Of a stretch of DNA of 30,595 nt, positions 13,899 through 20,923 are shown piece after piece. Within the stretch, counting starts at the first letter, position 1; each line of letters begins with the position of its first letter. This stretch comes from an uncultured Eubacteriales bacterium. Lineage in GTDB: Bacteria > Bacillota > Clostridia > Peptostreptococcales > Anaerovoracaceae. The stretch lies in NCBI GenBank assembly GCA_905206455.1, contig CAJLHL010000017.1:1-30595 (forward strand), given 5' to 3'. The notes under the pieces are model-generated. The model saw nothing but the letters and a program-made list of their open reading frames with translations, was not told the DNA's origin and made no database searches. A program made the position numbers and the translations under genes.

Positions 13899-15572
13899 TT
13901 ATTTTTGCGAAAGGAGGACAACTGTCTCGACATGCGTTGAATGACAGAATTGATCTACCTGGCGGATTCTCCTGATCTCATAAACCGCTGGCTTTTCATC
14001 TTCTCCCGAAGGACGCGGTTCTCCCAGCATATCTGCTTCCGATGCGGCGGACACACTGTTATCCTGCCCCGGGTGATTTCCGGTGCTGCGTTCTCGCTCC
14101 GTTTTTTCCATTCCGGATTCAAACGGCTTCCGTCCGGTCAGATAGTTCAGATCACGCATCAGGGTTCCGGGATCGCAGGAAACATAGATGATTTTTTCCG
14201 GAGCCGCTTCCATAACCGCCCGTAGGAGCTCCGGCTTACAGCCGGCTCTCGGCGGATCCACGATGACGATGTCTGCCGGGGAATCACCTTTTTTCCCATC
14301 GCTGCTCTCTTCCTCTTCTGCTCTCAGCTTTTCGATCAGAGGAACGATCTTCTCTTCCGCCTTTCCGCTGATAAACTGAATGTTTACCAGTCCGTTGATC
14401 ACTGCGTTTCTGTTGGCGTCGACCACGGCGCTCTTCACCGATTCGATGCCCCAGACGTATTTCGCCTTTTGTGCGCAGTACAGGCCGATCGTACCCACCC
14501 CGCAGTAAAGATCGAAGACCGTCTCGTTTCCCTTCAGATCCGCAAATTCCAGCACGGTATCGTAAAGCTTTTCCATCTGTGACGGATTGACCTGATAAAA
14601 CGACAGCGGAGATATTTCAAAGGAAAGGCCCGCGGATTCGTCTGTAATGATGTTGGAACCATAGACCACTTCCAGATCCGTACTGATCTCCTTCAGAGTG
14701 CGGTTGGAATTGTGATTGATTACGAGACTCTTCAGCTCGTACCAGTTCTCTTCCGTCTCCACATCCGCATAGGAATCCAGTCCCTGTTCTTCCGCCGCCT
14801 TTTTCAGACGCTCTTCGATCTCGTCATTTAAAGAATCTATGGCCTGAAACATCAGGTCTGTAAGAAGATCCGTCTTCGGCAGCTTTCTGCCGTTGACAAT
14901 CAGAGTGACCATCACCTCTCTGCTGGCATGACCTGTCCGGACGATCATTTGACGCAGACGGCCCTTCCGCGTCTTCTCATCGTAAACCGAAAGCCCCGTC
15001 TGCCGGATATACTCCCGCAACGCGTCGGCAGCGCGCTCCGCCGCCGGCGACTGAATCGGACAGCTCCTGCACTCCACGATATTCCGCTCCCGTCCGTCAT
15101 AAAAACCGACCCGCGGCCGCTCTGCATTTCTCACACTTCCGTCTTTATTCACCAGCGCCGCGCCCGCATATACCGCATACTGTCCCTTATTTCGGTAATG
15201 CCACGGATCATCCATACCGATGATCGGCTCCGGCGCCGGAGCTTCGCCGCCGTAAATTCTTTCCAGCTTATCCCGCAGCTGCTTTTCCTTCAGCCGCAGC
15301 TGCGCCTCATACGTCATATTCTGCAGCGTACAGCCGCCGCACCTGCCGAAATACGGGCAGAGAGGCTCCGTCCGGTCCGCCGACGGGCGTACCAGCTCCG
15401 CCACCCTGCCCCTGGCGATATTCTTCTTCACCTCCGCGATCTCCACGTCTGCCGTATCGCCCGGCACCGTTCCCGGCACAAATACCACCATGCTTTCCGC
15501 CCGGCCGATCCCTTCTCCCGAAGTGCTCACATCCGTAATCTCTATCGTATATATATTTCCCTTTAAAACCAT
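13899..15572 (-). CDS. rlmD: 23S rRNA (uracil-5-)-methyltransferase, RlmD/RumA family
   Basis: 557 residues. It methylates C5 of a uracil in 23S rRNA (U1939 in E. coli; Firmicute homologues may also do U747) with S-adenosylmethionine. Order: TRAM RNA-binding domain (about 1-62), [4Fe-4S] cysteines in CPYFGRCGGC (Cys72, 78, 81) with Cys171 in CRSCPIQ as fourth ligand, SAM motif VFDLYCGVGTIGLY (351-364), motif IVDPPRAGC (436-444), and catalytic Cys465 in YVSCDPGTL. The end is QVDQFCHSTHVETV. It is about 100 residues longer than most homologues because of a charged insert around 415-430 and a low-complexity insert around 481-527. GGAG lies 8 nt before the start. The motifs are all intact, so it should be active. 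Confidence 0.95.
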   Translation of the reverse strand: MVLKGNIYTIEITDVSTSGEGIGRAESMVVFVPGTVPGDTADVEIAEVKKNIARGRVAELVRPSADRTEPLCPYFGRCGGCTLQNMTYEAQLRLKEKQLRDKLERIYGGEAPAPEPIIGMDDPWHYRNKGQYAVYAGAALVNKDGSVRNAERPRVGFYDGRERNIVECRSCPIQSPAAERAADALREYIRQTGLSVYDEKTRKGRLRQMIVRTGHASREVMVTLIVNGRKLPKTDLLTDLMFQAIDSLNDEIEERLKKAAEEQGLDSYADVETEENWYELKSLVINHNSNRTLKEISTDLEVVYGSNIITDESAGLSFEISPLSFYQVNPSQMEKLYDTVLEFADLKGNETVFDLYCGVGTIGLYCAQKAKYVWGIESVKSAVVDANRNAVINGLVNIQFISGKAEEKIVPLIEKLRAEEEESSDGKKGDSPADIVIVDPPRAGCKPELLRAVMEAAPEKIIYVSCDPGTLMRDLNYLTGRKPFESGMEKTERERSTGNHPGQDNSVSAASEADMLGEPRPSGEDEKPAVYEIRRIRQVDQFCHSTHVETVVLLSQK

Positions 15573-15728
15573 CTCATTTTCTCCGTTTCACCTGGACCTC
15601 TCGTTTTCTTCTTTTTCCCTCTCAGCCGCACAGCGCGTCTACTTCCTGTCTCACATACGCCGGAACAGAGCTGAGACAGCTTCGTATGAACCGAATTTGC
15701 GGATGATTCCGGCTCCGCAAAACAGCCT

Positions 15729-15782
15729 TTATCCGACATTGTCCCGGACAGCCGAAAGAACGGCGTTCTGTATGTTTTTCAT
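15729..15782 (-). CDS. Possible 17-residue leader peptide or gene remnant
   Basis: ATG 15782 follows GGAGGAG at good spacing and encodes MKNIQNAVLSAVRDNVG, then TAA. A TATAAT box lies 33 bp upstream and an inverted repeat (acgggt/acccgt) sits in the short leader between them. The signals look too complete for chance, but the peptide is unrecognised and no -35 box was found. It could be a leader peptide before rlmD or the start of a gene broken by a frameshift. Confidence 0.25.
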   Translation of the reverse strand: MKNIQNAVLSAVRDNVG

Positions 15783-15823
15783 CCTGCTCCTCCACGGGTA
15801 CACCCGTCTTATTCATTATACAC

Positions 15824-15859
15824 AAAAAAGATCTCCTGCTGTTATTCCTTTGCAGGAGA
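15824..15859 (-). terminator. Rho-independent terminator
   Basis: 8-bp stem tctcctgc (15832-15839) with gcaggaga (15852-15859), 12-nt loop, and six T after it on the minus strand (15829-15824). It ends the transcript coming from the small acetyltransferase gene at 16023-16295. Confidence 0.65.
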
Positions 15860-16022
15860 CCTCGTTTCACCACCTTATTTATACCGCAGATTTTTCATCC
15901 AATTATTCCCGCAATCTGCAGCTCTGCCCGCAAAAACCGGTAAAATTTCTCAGCCACGGAGATTTCCTTCTTTCCGAAAAAAACAATCAGGCAGACCATA
16001 TGCCCGGAACCGCCTGTAAAGA

Positions 16023-16295
16023 CTATTTCAGCAGTTCTTGATATTCCGCCTTATTTTTAAACCAACTCTCCACATAAGAGCAGGAAGGTATGATTTTTTT
16101 ACCCTGATTTTTCAGATAGACGACGGCCAGTTCCGTCATCCTACCGGCGATTCCCTGCCCCTGCAGGCTTCCGTCCACTTCTGTGTGATCGATTTCCACA
16201 ATGCCTTCACCGATCTCAGAAAACGTCTGAAGCGCCAGCGTTTTTCCCTCTTCATTTCGATATTCGATGCGGTCCTCCGCGATAATATAATACAT
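16023..16295 (-). CDS. Small GNAT-like N-acetyltransferase (YidJ/Yjdj type)
   Basis: 90 residues from ATG 16295, which has AAGGAG 7 nt upstream; the longer frame to 16391 has no such site. It matches the mini-GNAT family of about 90 residues (GCN5-related, PF14542 type): IVEIDHTEVDGSLQGQGIAGRM with the QGQGIAG acetyl-CoA loop, then PSCSYVESWFKNKAEYQEL, where the Cys-containing SCSYV motif and the aromatic end are hallmarks. The human relative is NATD1. The substrate is unknown. It lies 262 bp after the thioesterase gene on the same strand and ends at the terminator 15824-15859. Confidence 0.9.
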   Translation of the reverse strand: MYYIIAEDRIEYRNEEGKTLALQTFSEIGEGIVEIDHTEVDGSLQGQGIAGRMTELAVVYLKNQGKKIIPSCSYVESWFKNKAEYQELLK

Positions 16296-16557
16296 TCTGA
16301 TACTCCTTTTCCCATCGCCCCGTTTGCCGGTCACCGTCCTGCATCCCTCTGGATTTTTTGAAATGCGGACGGCAAGTCTCCGTCTCTTCAATCTCCGGGC
16401 TGTCCTGTCTCTGAAAGAATATCCTTCCTTCTCAAAGGCTGTGCAGCCTTTTCGCCCGCTTTATGATACAGACTTCCTGACTTTCGTTTTCTGTCCTCAT
16501 TTTTTACTTTTTCTCAGGAAGCTTGTCCTGCAGTACCGGCCGCTTCGCCGTTTTTCG

Positions 16558-17031
16558 TCACTGCCCGCCGTTCTTATGCGAATCGCTGGGATGAACAGTT
16601 CCGCCCTCCTCGACAAATCGTTTCATCGCCCGCTCCAGCTCCGGAACTTTTTTGCGCAGCGCCACGGGTTTCATCCTGCCGTCCACCAAAGCATGCTTGG
16701 TCCATCCGGTGACGAGCAGTTCCTGGGTATCTCTGTTGAGAATCTCATAGCCGATGGTCACTGACGCGTTTTTCAATTCCAAAACCATACAGCGAATTTC
16801 CAGCATATCGTCGTACCATGCCGGCTTTCTGTATTTCACATGTGACTCCGCCAACGGAAAATGCAGATCATATTTCTCGTTCAGCTCCGCGTAGGGAAAC
16901 CCAAGCTCCCGGAGAAATTCATTTCTGCCGATCTCGAAAAAACGCAGATAATTCGCATTGTATACAATTTTCATAGCATCGGTATCGCCGAAAATGACTC
17001 TGTAATATGCTTTTGTATGATTCATCTCCAT
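16558..17031 (-). CDS. Acyl-CoA thioesterase, YbgC/FadM hotdog family
   Basis: 157 residues, the family's typical length. It hydrolyses acyl-CoA thioesters to free acid and CoA in the cytoplasm. The catalytic Asp18 lies in the signature GDTDAMKIVYNANYLRFFE, with the long hotdog helix after it. Strands such as HVKYRKPAWYDDMLEIRC and VTIGYEILN follow. The Asp-Thr-Asp form (DTDAMKIVYN) replaces the more usual DTDAAGVVYH. The start has GGGAG upstream; a second ATG 6 nt later is possible. Promoter at 17059-17087. Confidence 0.9.
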   Translation of the reverse strand: MEMNHTKAYYRVIFGDTDAMKIVYNANYLRFFEIGRNEFLRELGFPYAELNEKYDLHFPLAESHVKYRKPAWYDDMLEIRCMVLELKNASVTIGYEILNRDTQELLVTGWTKHALVDGRMKPVALRKKVPELERAMKRFVEEGGTVHPSDSHKNGGQ

Positions 17032-17058
17032 CTTATTTTCTCCCTTCCTCTGTATTCC

Positions 17059-17087
17059 ATTCTACTCCATCGAAATGGATTTGTCAT
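17059..17087 (-). promoter_or_regulatory. Sigma-A promoter of the thioesterase gene
   Basis: Minus strand: ATGACA (17087-17082, 5/6), 17-bp spacer, TAGAAT (17064-17059, 5/6). The leader is about 20 nt and holds the ribosome binding site. Confidence 0.6.
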
Positions 17088-17109
17088 TTGACTCTAAAAG
17101 AAAAATGTC

Positions 17110-17175
17110 CCGAAAATCAGCGCCTGCCTTCTGCTTTCCTCCATGAAGAAAACAGAAGGCGGAACTGACTTTCGG
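17110..17175 (-). terminator. Imperfect long hairpin, terminator of the PrcB-like gene
   Basis: Inner perfect stem gccttctg/cagaaggc (17126-17133, 17153-17160), extended by ccgaaaatcag (17110-17120) with ctgactttcgg (17165-17175). On the minus strand a T-rich run (atttttctttt) follows. It separates the PrcB-like gene from the thioesterase promoter. Confidence 0.6.
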
Positions 17176-17295
17176 AACTCTCTTTTACAGCACGGCTTTT
17201 GCGGCCAGCGCTAAAATCATATACACTCCAACATTTTATTCCAGATAAAAGCCGATCCATCGGCAGGCCGTCTCCATCGAGCTGCGGATCTTTTA

Positions 17296-17787
17296 TCAAT
17301 CGGCATATTTTATCTTCATTTCGATCTTATCCGGCAGTTCTTCCAGATTTGTCTCCGCCGCGATATAAGGGTAAGTCTGCGCCTGAGTCAGCGACGCTCC
17401 CGCCTGGGGATCTGTAAACAGAACGTTGACCGTCAGCGTATCGTTTCCGTCTTTATCGGAACTCAGCGTCATACTGTCGATGGCGATATCGTATCCCGTC
17501 GTCGGTTTCTCTCCGCGCATTGCAACCACATAGATCTTGTCATCTGCGACACAGGCCAGAGCCCGTTCCATGTCCCGGTATTCCGGAATTACTTCGCTGG
17601 AAATCTGCTGAGGAATGCTTTCTTCCGTCAGCGGTGTAAAGTCCACTGTGCCTCCGGTCCCCTTGAATTTCGCTATAATGACGATTGCGGCTACCGCCGC
17701 CACGACGATGGCGATCCGGAGTATCATCTGCTTCCGTCCGCTGCCGCTTTCCGTCCCCCTGTTTTTCGTAAATGCCGGCTTCTTCAT
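17296..17787 (-). CDS. Membrane-anchored protein with PrcB C-terminal domain
   Basis: 163 residues. A short basic cytoplasmic start (KKPAFTKNRG ... GRKQM) is followed by one membrane helix at about 22-40 (LRIAIVVAAVAAIVIIA); the rest would lie outside the membrane. The C-terminal 75 residues match the PrcB C-terminal domain: GEKPTTGYDIAIDSM, then VLFTDPQAGASLTQAQTYPY. In Treponema PrcB regulates the protease dentilisin (PrtP); elsewhere its role is unknown. AAGGAGG lies 9 nt before the start. No protease gene is nearby, so the function remains open. It stands alone, between the transketolase terminator and its own hairpin. Confidence 0.75.
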   Translation of the reverse strand: MKKPAFTKNRGTESGSGRKQMILRIAIVVAAVAAIVIIAKFKGTGGTVDFTPLTEESIPQQISSEVIPEYRDMERALACVADDKIYVVAMRGEKPTTGYDIAIDSMTLSSDKDGNDTLTVNVLFTDPQAGASLTQAQTYPYIAAETNLEELPDKIEMKIKYAD

Positions 17788-17899
17788 ATTCCCTTTCCTC
17801 CTTCATTCATAAACCTACGATAAATCTATGCGGAGCGAAAGATAAATATGCGGACAAATCATCCCCCTGCCGCGGAGGCAGAAGCTAATTCCTGACCAT

Positions 17900-17943
17900 A
17901 AAAAAATCCGGCAGCCGCCGCAAATGCGGCTTTCTCTGCCGGA
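17900..17943 (-). terminator. Rho-independent terminator of the transketolase genes
   Basis: Stem tccggcag (17907-17914) with ctgccgga (17936-17943) and an inner gccgc/gcggc stem around aaat. Seven T follow on the minus strand (17906-17900). It lies 120 bp after the transketolase stop codon. Confidence 0.8.
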
Positions 17944-18062
17944 GTTCTTCTCTGAATCTAAAATTTTTCAGCGCTGTTCCTGCGTCTCTGTCTGCACTTC
18001 TGCGGTGATTTTACAGTCCTTCTTTGATTTTCACATGACCTGTCCGGATTTCCGCGGGAAAG

Positions 18063-18992
18063 CTACAGCGTTTCCTTTACCGCTTTTGCGATATCCGCCG
18101 CTGTAATATGATACTCTTCCATCAGTGCCTTAGGTTTGCCGGACTGACCGAAGCGATCCTGAATACCTACCATCGTCATCTTTACCGGACATTTCTTCAC
18201 GACAACTTCCGCTACCGCGGCGCCCAGGCCGCCGATGACAGAGTGCTCCTCCGCCGTGATAATCGCTTTCGTCTCGGAAGCGGCTTTTACGATGATCTCC
18301 TCATCGATCGGCTTTATGGTATGCATATCGATGACGCGAAGGCTGATTCCTTCTTTTTCCAGTTTCTCTGCCGCGATCAGGGCTTCGTTTACCATGAGAC
18401 CGCAGGCGATTACTGTTGCGTCGCTTCCGTCTTTCACACAATTTCCCTTGCCCAGCTGAATATCCGCAGCTTCATCATAGAGAACCGGGATGTTGAGTCT
18501 GCCCAGGCGGACGTATGCGGGGCCGTCTTCCGCCGCGATCTTTCCGAGGAGCTTCTTTGCGGAAACAGCATCTGCCGGATGAACCACTGTCATCCCCGGA
18601 ATGACTCTCATCAGAGCCAGATCCTCGATACACTGATGGCTGGCGCCGTCTTCCCCTACGGTGATTCCCGCGTGAGTCGCACAGATTTTTACGTTTGCCT
18701 TCGGATAAGCGATGGAATTACGGATGATCTCGTAAGCTCTGCCTGCGGCGAACATCGCGAAAGTGCTGGCAAATACCGTCTTGCCGGAGAGGGCCAGACC
18801 CGCGGCCATGCCCATCATATTGGCTTCCGCGATGCCGGCGTTGAAAAACCGCTCCGGAAATTCCTTTTTGAATCCCGCTGTCATAGTGGATTTTGAAAGA
18901 TCCGCATCCATCACGATAATCTGTTGATTTTCTCTTCCCAGCGCTACCAGAGCGTCGCCGTATGCCTGACGGGTTGAAATCTTATCTGCCAT
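18063..18992 (-). CDS. Transketolase, C-terminal subunit
   Basis: 309 residues from ATG 18992, which overlaps the partner's stop (TAATG) and has GGAGG 9 nt upstream; ATG 18998 is only 3 nt from it. Transketolase moves two-carbon units between sugar phosphates in the pentose phosphate pathway with thiamine diphosphate. This half holds the pyrimidine-binding and C-terminal domains: MDADLSKST, ERFFNAGIAEANMMGMAAGL (with the catalytic Glu of AEAN), GEDGASHQCIEDLALMR and HPADAVSAK. The split two-gene form is common in Clostridia, archaea and some other anaerobes. The start GRENQQIIVMDADLS is standard. Confidence 0.95.
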   Translation of the reverse strand: MADKISTRQAYGDALVALGRENQQIIVMDADLSKSTMTAGFKKEFPERFFNAGIAEANMMGMAAGLALSGKTVFASTFAMFAAGRAYEIIRNSIAYPKANVKICATHAGITVGEDGASHQCIEDLALMRVIPGMTVVHPADAVSAKKLLGKIAAEDGPAYVRLGRLNIPVLYDEAADIQLGKGNCVKDGSDATVIACGLMVNEALIAAEKLEKEGISLRVIDMHTIKPIDEEIIVKAASETKAIITAEEHSVIGGLGAAVAEVVVKKCPVKMTMVGIQDRFGQSGKPKALMEEYHITAADIAKAVKETL

Positions 18993-19816
18993 TACCATTC
19001 TCCTCCAAGTTCTGTTACTGCCTGTTCTGCCTGCTCATCGTTCGGCGCCTTGCCGTGCCAGCCCGCCTCATTTTCCATAAAAGACACGCCTTTTCCTTTT
19101 ATCGTCTCAGCGATAATCGCCTGGGGCTTGTCAGAAACCGCCTTTGCGTTTTCTACCGCTGCCGCAATCTGCTCAAAATCATGTCCGTCGATTTTCTGAA
19201 CGTCCCATCCGAAGCTCTCAAACTTTTCTGCGATCGGAGCCACCGTGATGACGTCTTCATTTCTTCCGTCGATCTGAAGTCCGTTGTGATCCACAAAAAT
19301 CGTCAGATTTGAGAGACCGTAGTGCGCCGCCGCCATAGCCGCCTCCCATACCATGCCTTCCTGAAGCTCGCCGTCGCCCAACACAGAGTACACTCTGGCG
19401 CCGTTTTCGTCGATTTTGTCCGCCAGCGCCATTCCCACCGCCGCAGAAATTCCCTGTCCCAGAGAACCGGTAGACATATCGACCCCCGGAACTTTCTTTC
19501 TGTCGGGATGCCCCTGAAGGATGCTGCCCGCCTGTCTGAGGGTGAGGAGTGTCTCTTTAGGAAAGTATCCTTTCTCCGCCAGAGCTGCGTAAAGCGCGGG
19601 AGCCGCATGCCCCTTGGAGAGCACAAACCGGTCTCTTCCCGCCTTATGCGGATCCTGCGGATCGATATTCATCTCCGCAAAATACAGATAAGTGATGATG
19701 TCCGCCGCGGAAAGAGAGCCGCCGGGGTGACCGGAGCCCGCGGAATGAATCTGTCTGATGATATCGATTCTGACATCCTTTGCTTTTTCCTGCAGCATTT
19801 CCAAATTGATTGCCAT
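18992..19816 (-). CDS. Transketolase, N-terminal subunit
   Basis: 274 residues from ATG 19816, with AAGGAGG upstream. It binds thiamine diphosphate: the motif GDGELQEGMVWEAAM followed by NLTIFVDHNGLQIDG gives the GDG-to-N magnesium/diphosphate signature, and HSAGSGHPGGSLSAAD and DRFVLSKGHAAPALY are classic transketolase motifs. It forms an alpha2beta2 complex with the C-terminal subunit encoded just downstream (1-nt overlap, translational coupling). No clear promoter was found in the 190 bp upstream; read-through from the glycosyltransferase gene at 20007-20744 is possible. Confidence 0.95.
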   Translation of the reverse strand: MAINLEMLQEKAKDVRIDIIRQIHSAGSGHPGGSLSAADIITYLYFAEMNIDPQDPHKAGRDRFVLSKGHAAPALYAALAEKGYFPKETLLTLRQAGSILQGHPDRKKVPGVDMSTGSLGQGISAAVGMALADKIDENGARVYSVLGDGELQEGMVWEAAMAAAHYGLSNLTIFVDHNGLQIDGRNEDVITVAPIAEKFESFGWDVQKIDGHDFEQIAAAVENAKAVSDKPQAIIAETIKGKGVSFMENEAGWHGKAPNDEQAEQAVTELGGEW

Positions 19817-19926
19817 GTTTACTGGTTCCTCCTTAAAATAATTGCAGCGCCGCACTTCGAAAAATGCGGAATAATTTATCTTAACTGTGATCGCCTGCGC
19901 CGGTATTTCCGCTCTGGCAGTTTTCA

Positions 19927-19943
19927 CCGGAGTCAAACTCCGG
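19927..19943. other. Perfect 7-bp hairpin between glycosyltransferase and transketolase genes
   Basis: ccggagt and actccgg with a 3-nt loop. It lies 64 bp after the glycosyltransferase stop. There is no T-run on the minus strand (tgaaaactg), so it may be a weak terminator or a processing site. Confidence 0.35.
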
Positions 19944-20006
19944 CGCGTCCGCACGATTTTTGCAAACGATTCCGACACAGTGCAGAAGTTCCTATTTTCT
20001 TCACTG

Positions 20007-20744
20007 TCATCTGCCTCTCCTAAAAATCACCCGCAGCATGAAAACCGGCAGAGTCAGCATCCGCTTAAAGCGGGTGGGCTGCTGAATAAACCGGTAAAGC
20101 CACTCCAGACCGTGATTCCGGTAGAACTCCGGAGCTCTCTTCAGGTTTCCCGCCCACACGTCCAGACTGCCGCCTACGCCGATGGCGCCGCGGACGGAGG
20201 TAAACTCATCTCTGTGCTGTGCGATAAACCGCTCCTGTTTCGGCGCGCCCAGGGCCACGCAGAGAAAATCCGCGCCGCTCTCGTTGATCTGCTTTACGAT
20301 GAGAGCCTCTTCCTCCGGCTGAAAATAACCGTTCTGCGTACCGGCAACTCTGAGTCCCGGATATTTCTTCTTCATCCTGTCCGCCGCTTCGTCGGCCACG
20401 CCCGGCTTGCTTCCGAAGAAAAAGATCGATTCGCCGGTCTGCGCCAGACGGGCGATGATACTCTCGAGAAAATCGATACCCGTCACCCGCTCGGAGAGAG
20501 GACATCCCATAACCTTAGAAGCGTACACGAGGCCGATACCGTCAGGAATGATCAGATCGGCGGAAGCGATCAGCGATCTCAGTTCTTCATCCTTAGAAGC
20601 ATTCTGAACGATCTCCGAATTCGGCGTTACGATCATACTGCACCCCGGCTGCTGAAAAATCTCCGCAAAGACAGCGGAGGCCTGTTCTTTATCTACCATA
20701 TCCACGGGAACGCCGAGAATATTCACTCTGTTTTTCTTTTGCAT
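20007..20744 (-). CDS. WecG/TagA/CpsF family glycosyltransferase
   Basis: 245 residues from ATG 20744, with GGAG 7 nt upstream. The family (GT26) adds N-acetylmannosaminyl or related residues to an undecaprenyl-linked sugar early in wall teichoic acid or wall polymer synthesis. Signatures: VTPNSEIVQNAS near 45-56 with the TPN motif, LIIPDGIGLVYASK, RVTGIDFL, FFFGSKPGVADEAA, FLCVALGAPKQERFI and GVGGSLDVWAGNLKRAP. TagA-like members act at the inner face of the membrane; the basic C-terminus (FRRGR) fits membrane association. It has its own promoter and follows the terminator of the wall polysaccharide operon, so it is a separate unit of the same pathway. Confidence 0.93.
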   Translation of the reverse strand: MQKKNRVNILGVPVDMVDKEQASAVFAEIFQQPGCSMIVTPNSEIVQNASKDEELRSLIASADLIIPDGIGLVYASKVMGCPLSERVTGIDFLESIIARLAQTGESIFFFGSKPGVADEAADRMKKKYPGLRVAGTQNGYFQPEEEALIVKQINESGADFLCVALGAPKQERFIAQHRDEFTSVRGAIGVGGSLDVWAGNLKRAPEFYRNHGLEWLYRFIQQPTRFKRMLTLPVFMLRVIFRRGR

Positions 20745-20783
20745 ATGATATCTCCAGATCATTGATTTCTTTCACTACTGTTC

Positions 20784-20812
20784 ATTTTAACAAAGGCCGC
20801 GTCAAATGACAA
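20784..20812 (-). promoter_or_regulatory. Sigma-A promoter of the WecG/TagA gene
   Basis: Minus strand: TTGTCA (20812-20807, 5/6), 17-bp spacer, TAAAAT (20789-20784, 5/6). The leader is about 33 nt. Confidence 0.65.
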
Positions 20813-20816
20813 CAAA

Positions 20817-20864
20817 AGGAGCGCTTTCCGGCAGACTCTGTCCGCTGTCAGAAAAAGAGCTCCT
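20817..20864 (-). terminator. Terminator of the wall polysaccharide operon
   Basis: Outer stem aggagc (20817-20822) with gctcct (20859-20864), continued by an interrupted inner stem (ctttt with aaag). On the minus strand ttttgttgt follows. It lies 60 bp after the GT-CsaB stop and directly before the next promoter. Confidence 0.55.
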
Positions 20865-20923
20865 CTCTGTTTTTTTATTTTTCGTGCTGTTTCACGTCTT
20901 ATTCCCGAAACTTCACCAAAATT

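Larger units (their letters stand above)
15573..16022. other. Gene-poor region upstream of rlmD
   Basis: 450 bp with a clear minus-strand terminator (15824-15859), a TATAAT box (15815-15820, minus), a small inverted repeat (acgggt/acccgt) and a 17-codon frame with a strong ribosome binding site. An 83-codon minus frame at 15622-15873 overlaps these signals and looks non-coding. Confidence 0.5.

Noticed and set aside
15622..15873. 83-codon minus-strand open frame upstream of rlmD
   Set aside because: It runs through a terminator and a TATAAT box, has no ribosome binding site, and its product resembles nothing known.
16434..16451. 7-bp hairpin aaaggct/agccttt between the thioesterase and small acetyltransferase genes
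   Set aside because: No T-run on the minus strand and no plus-strand gene to terminate; likely chance.
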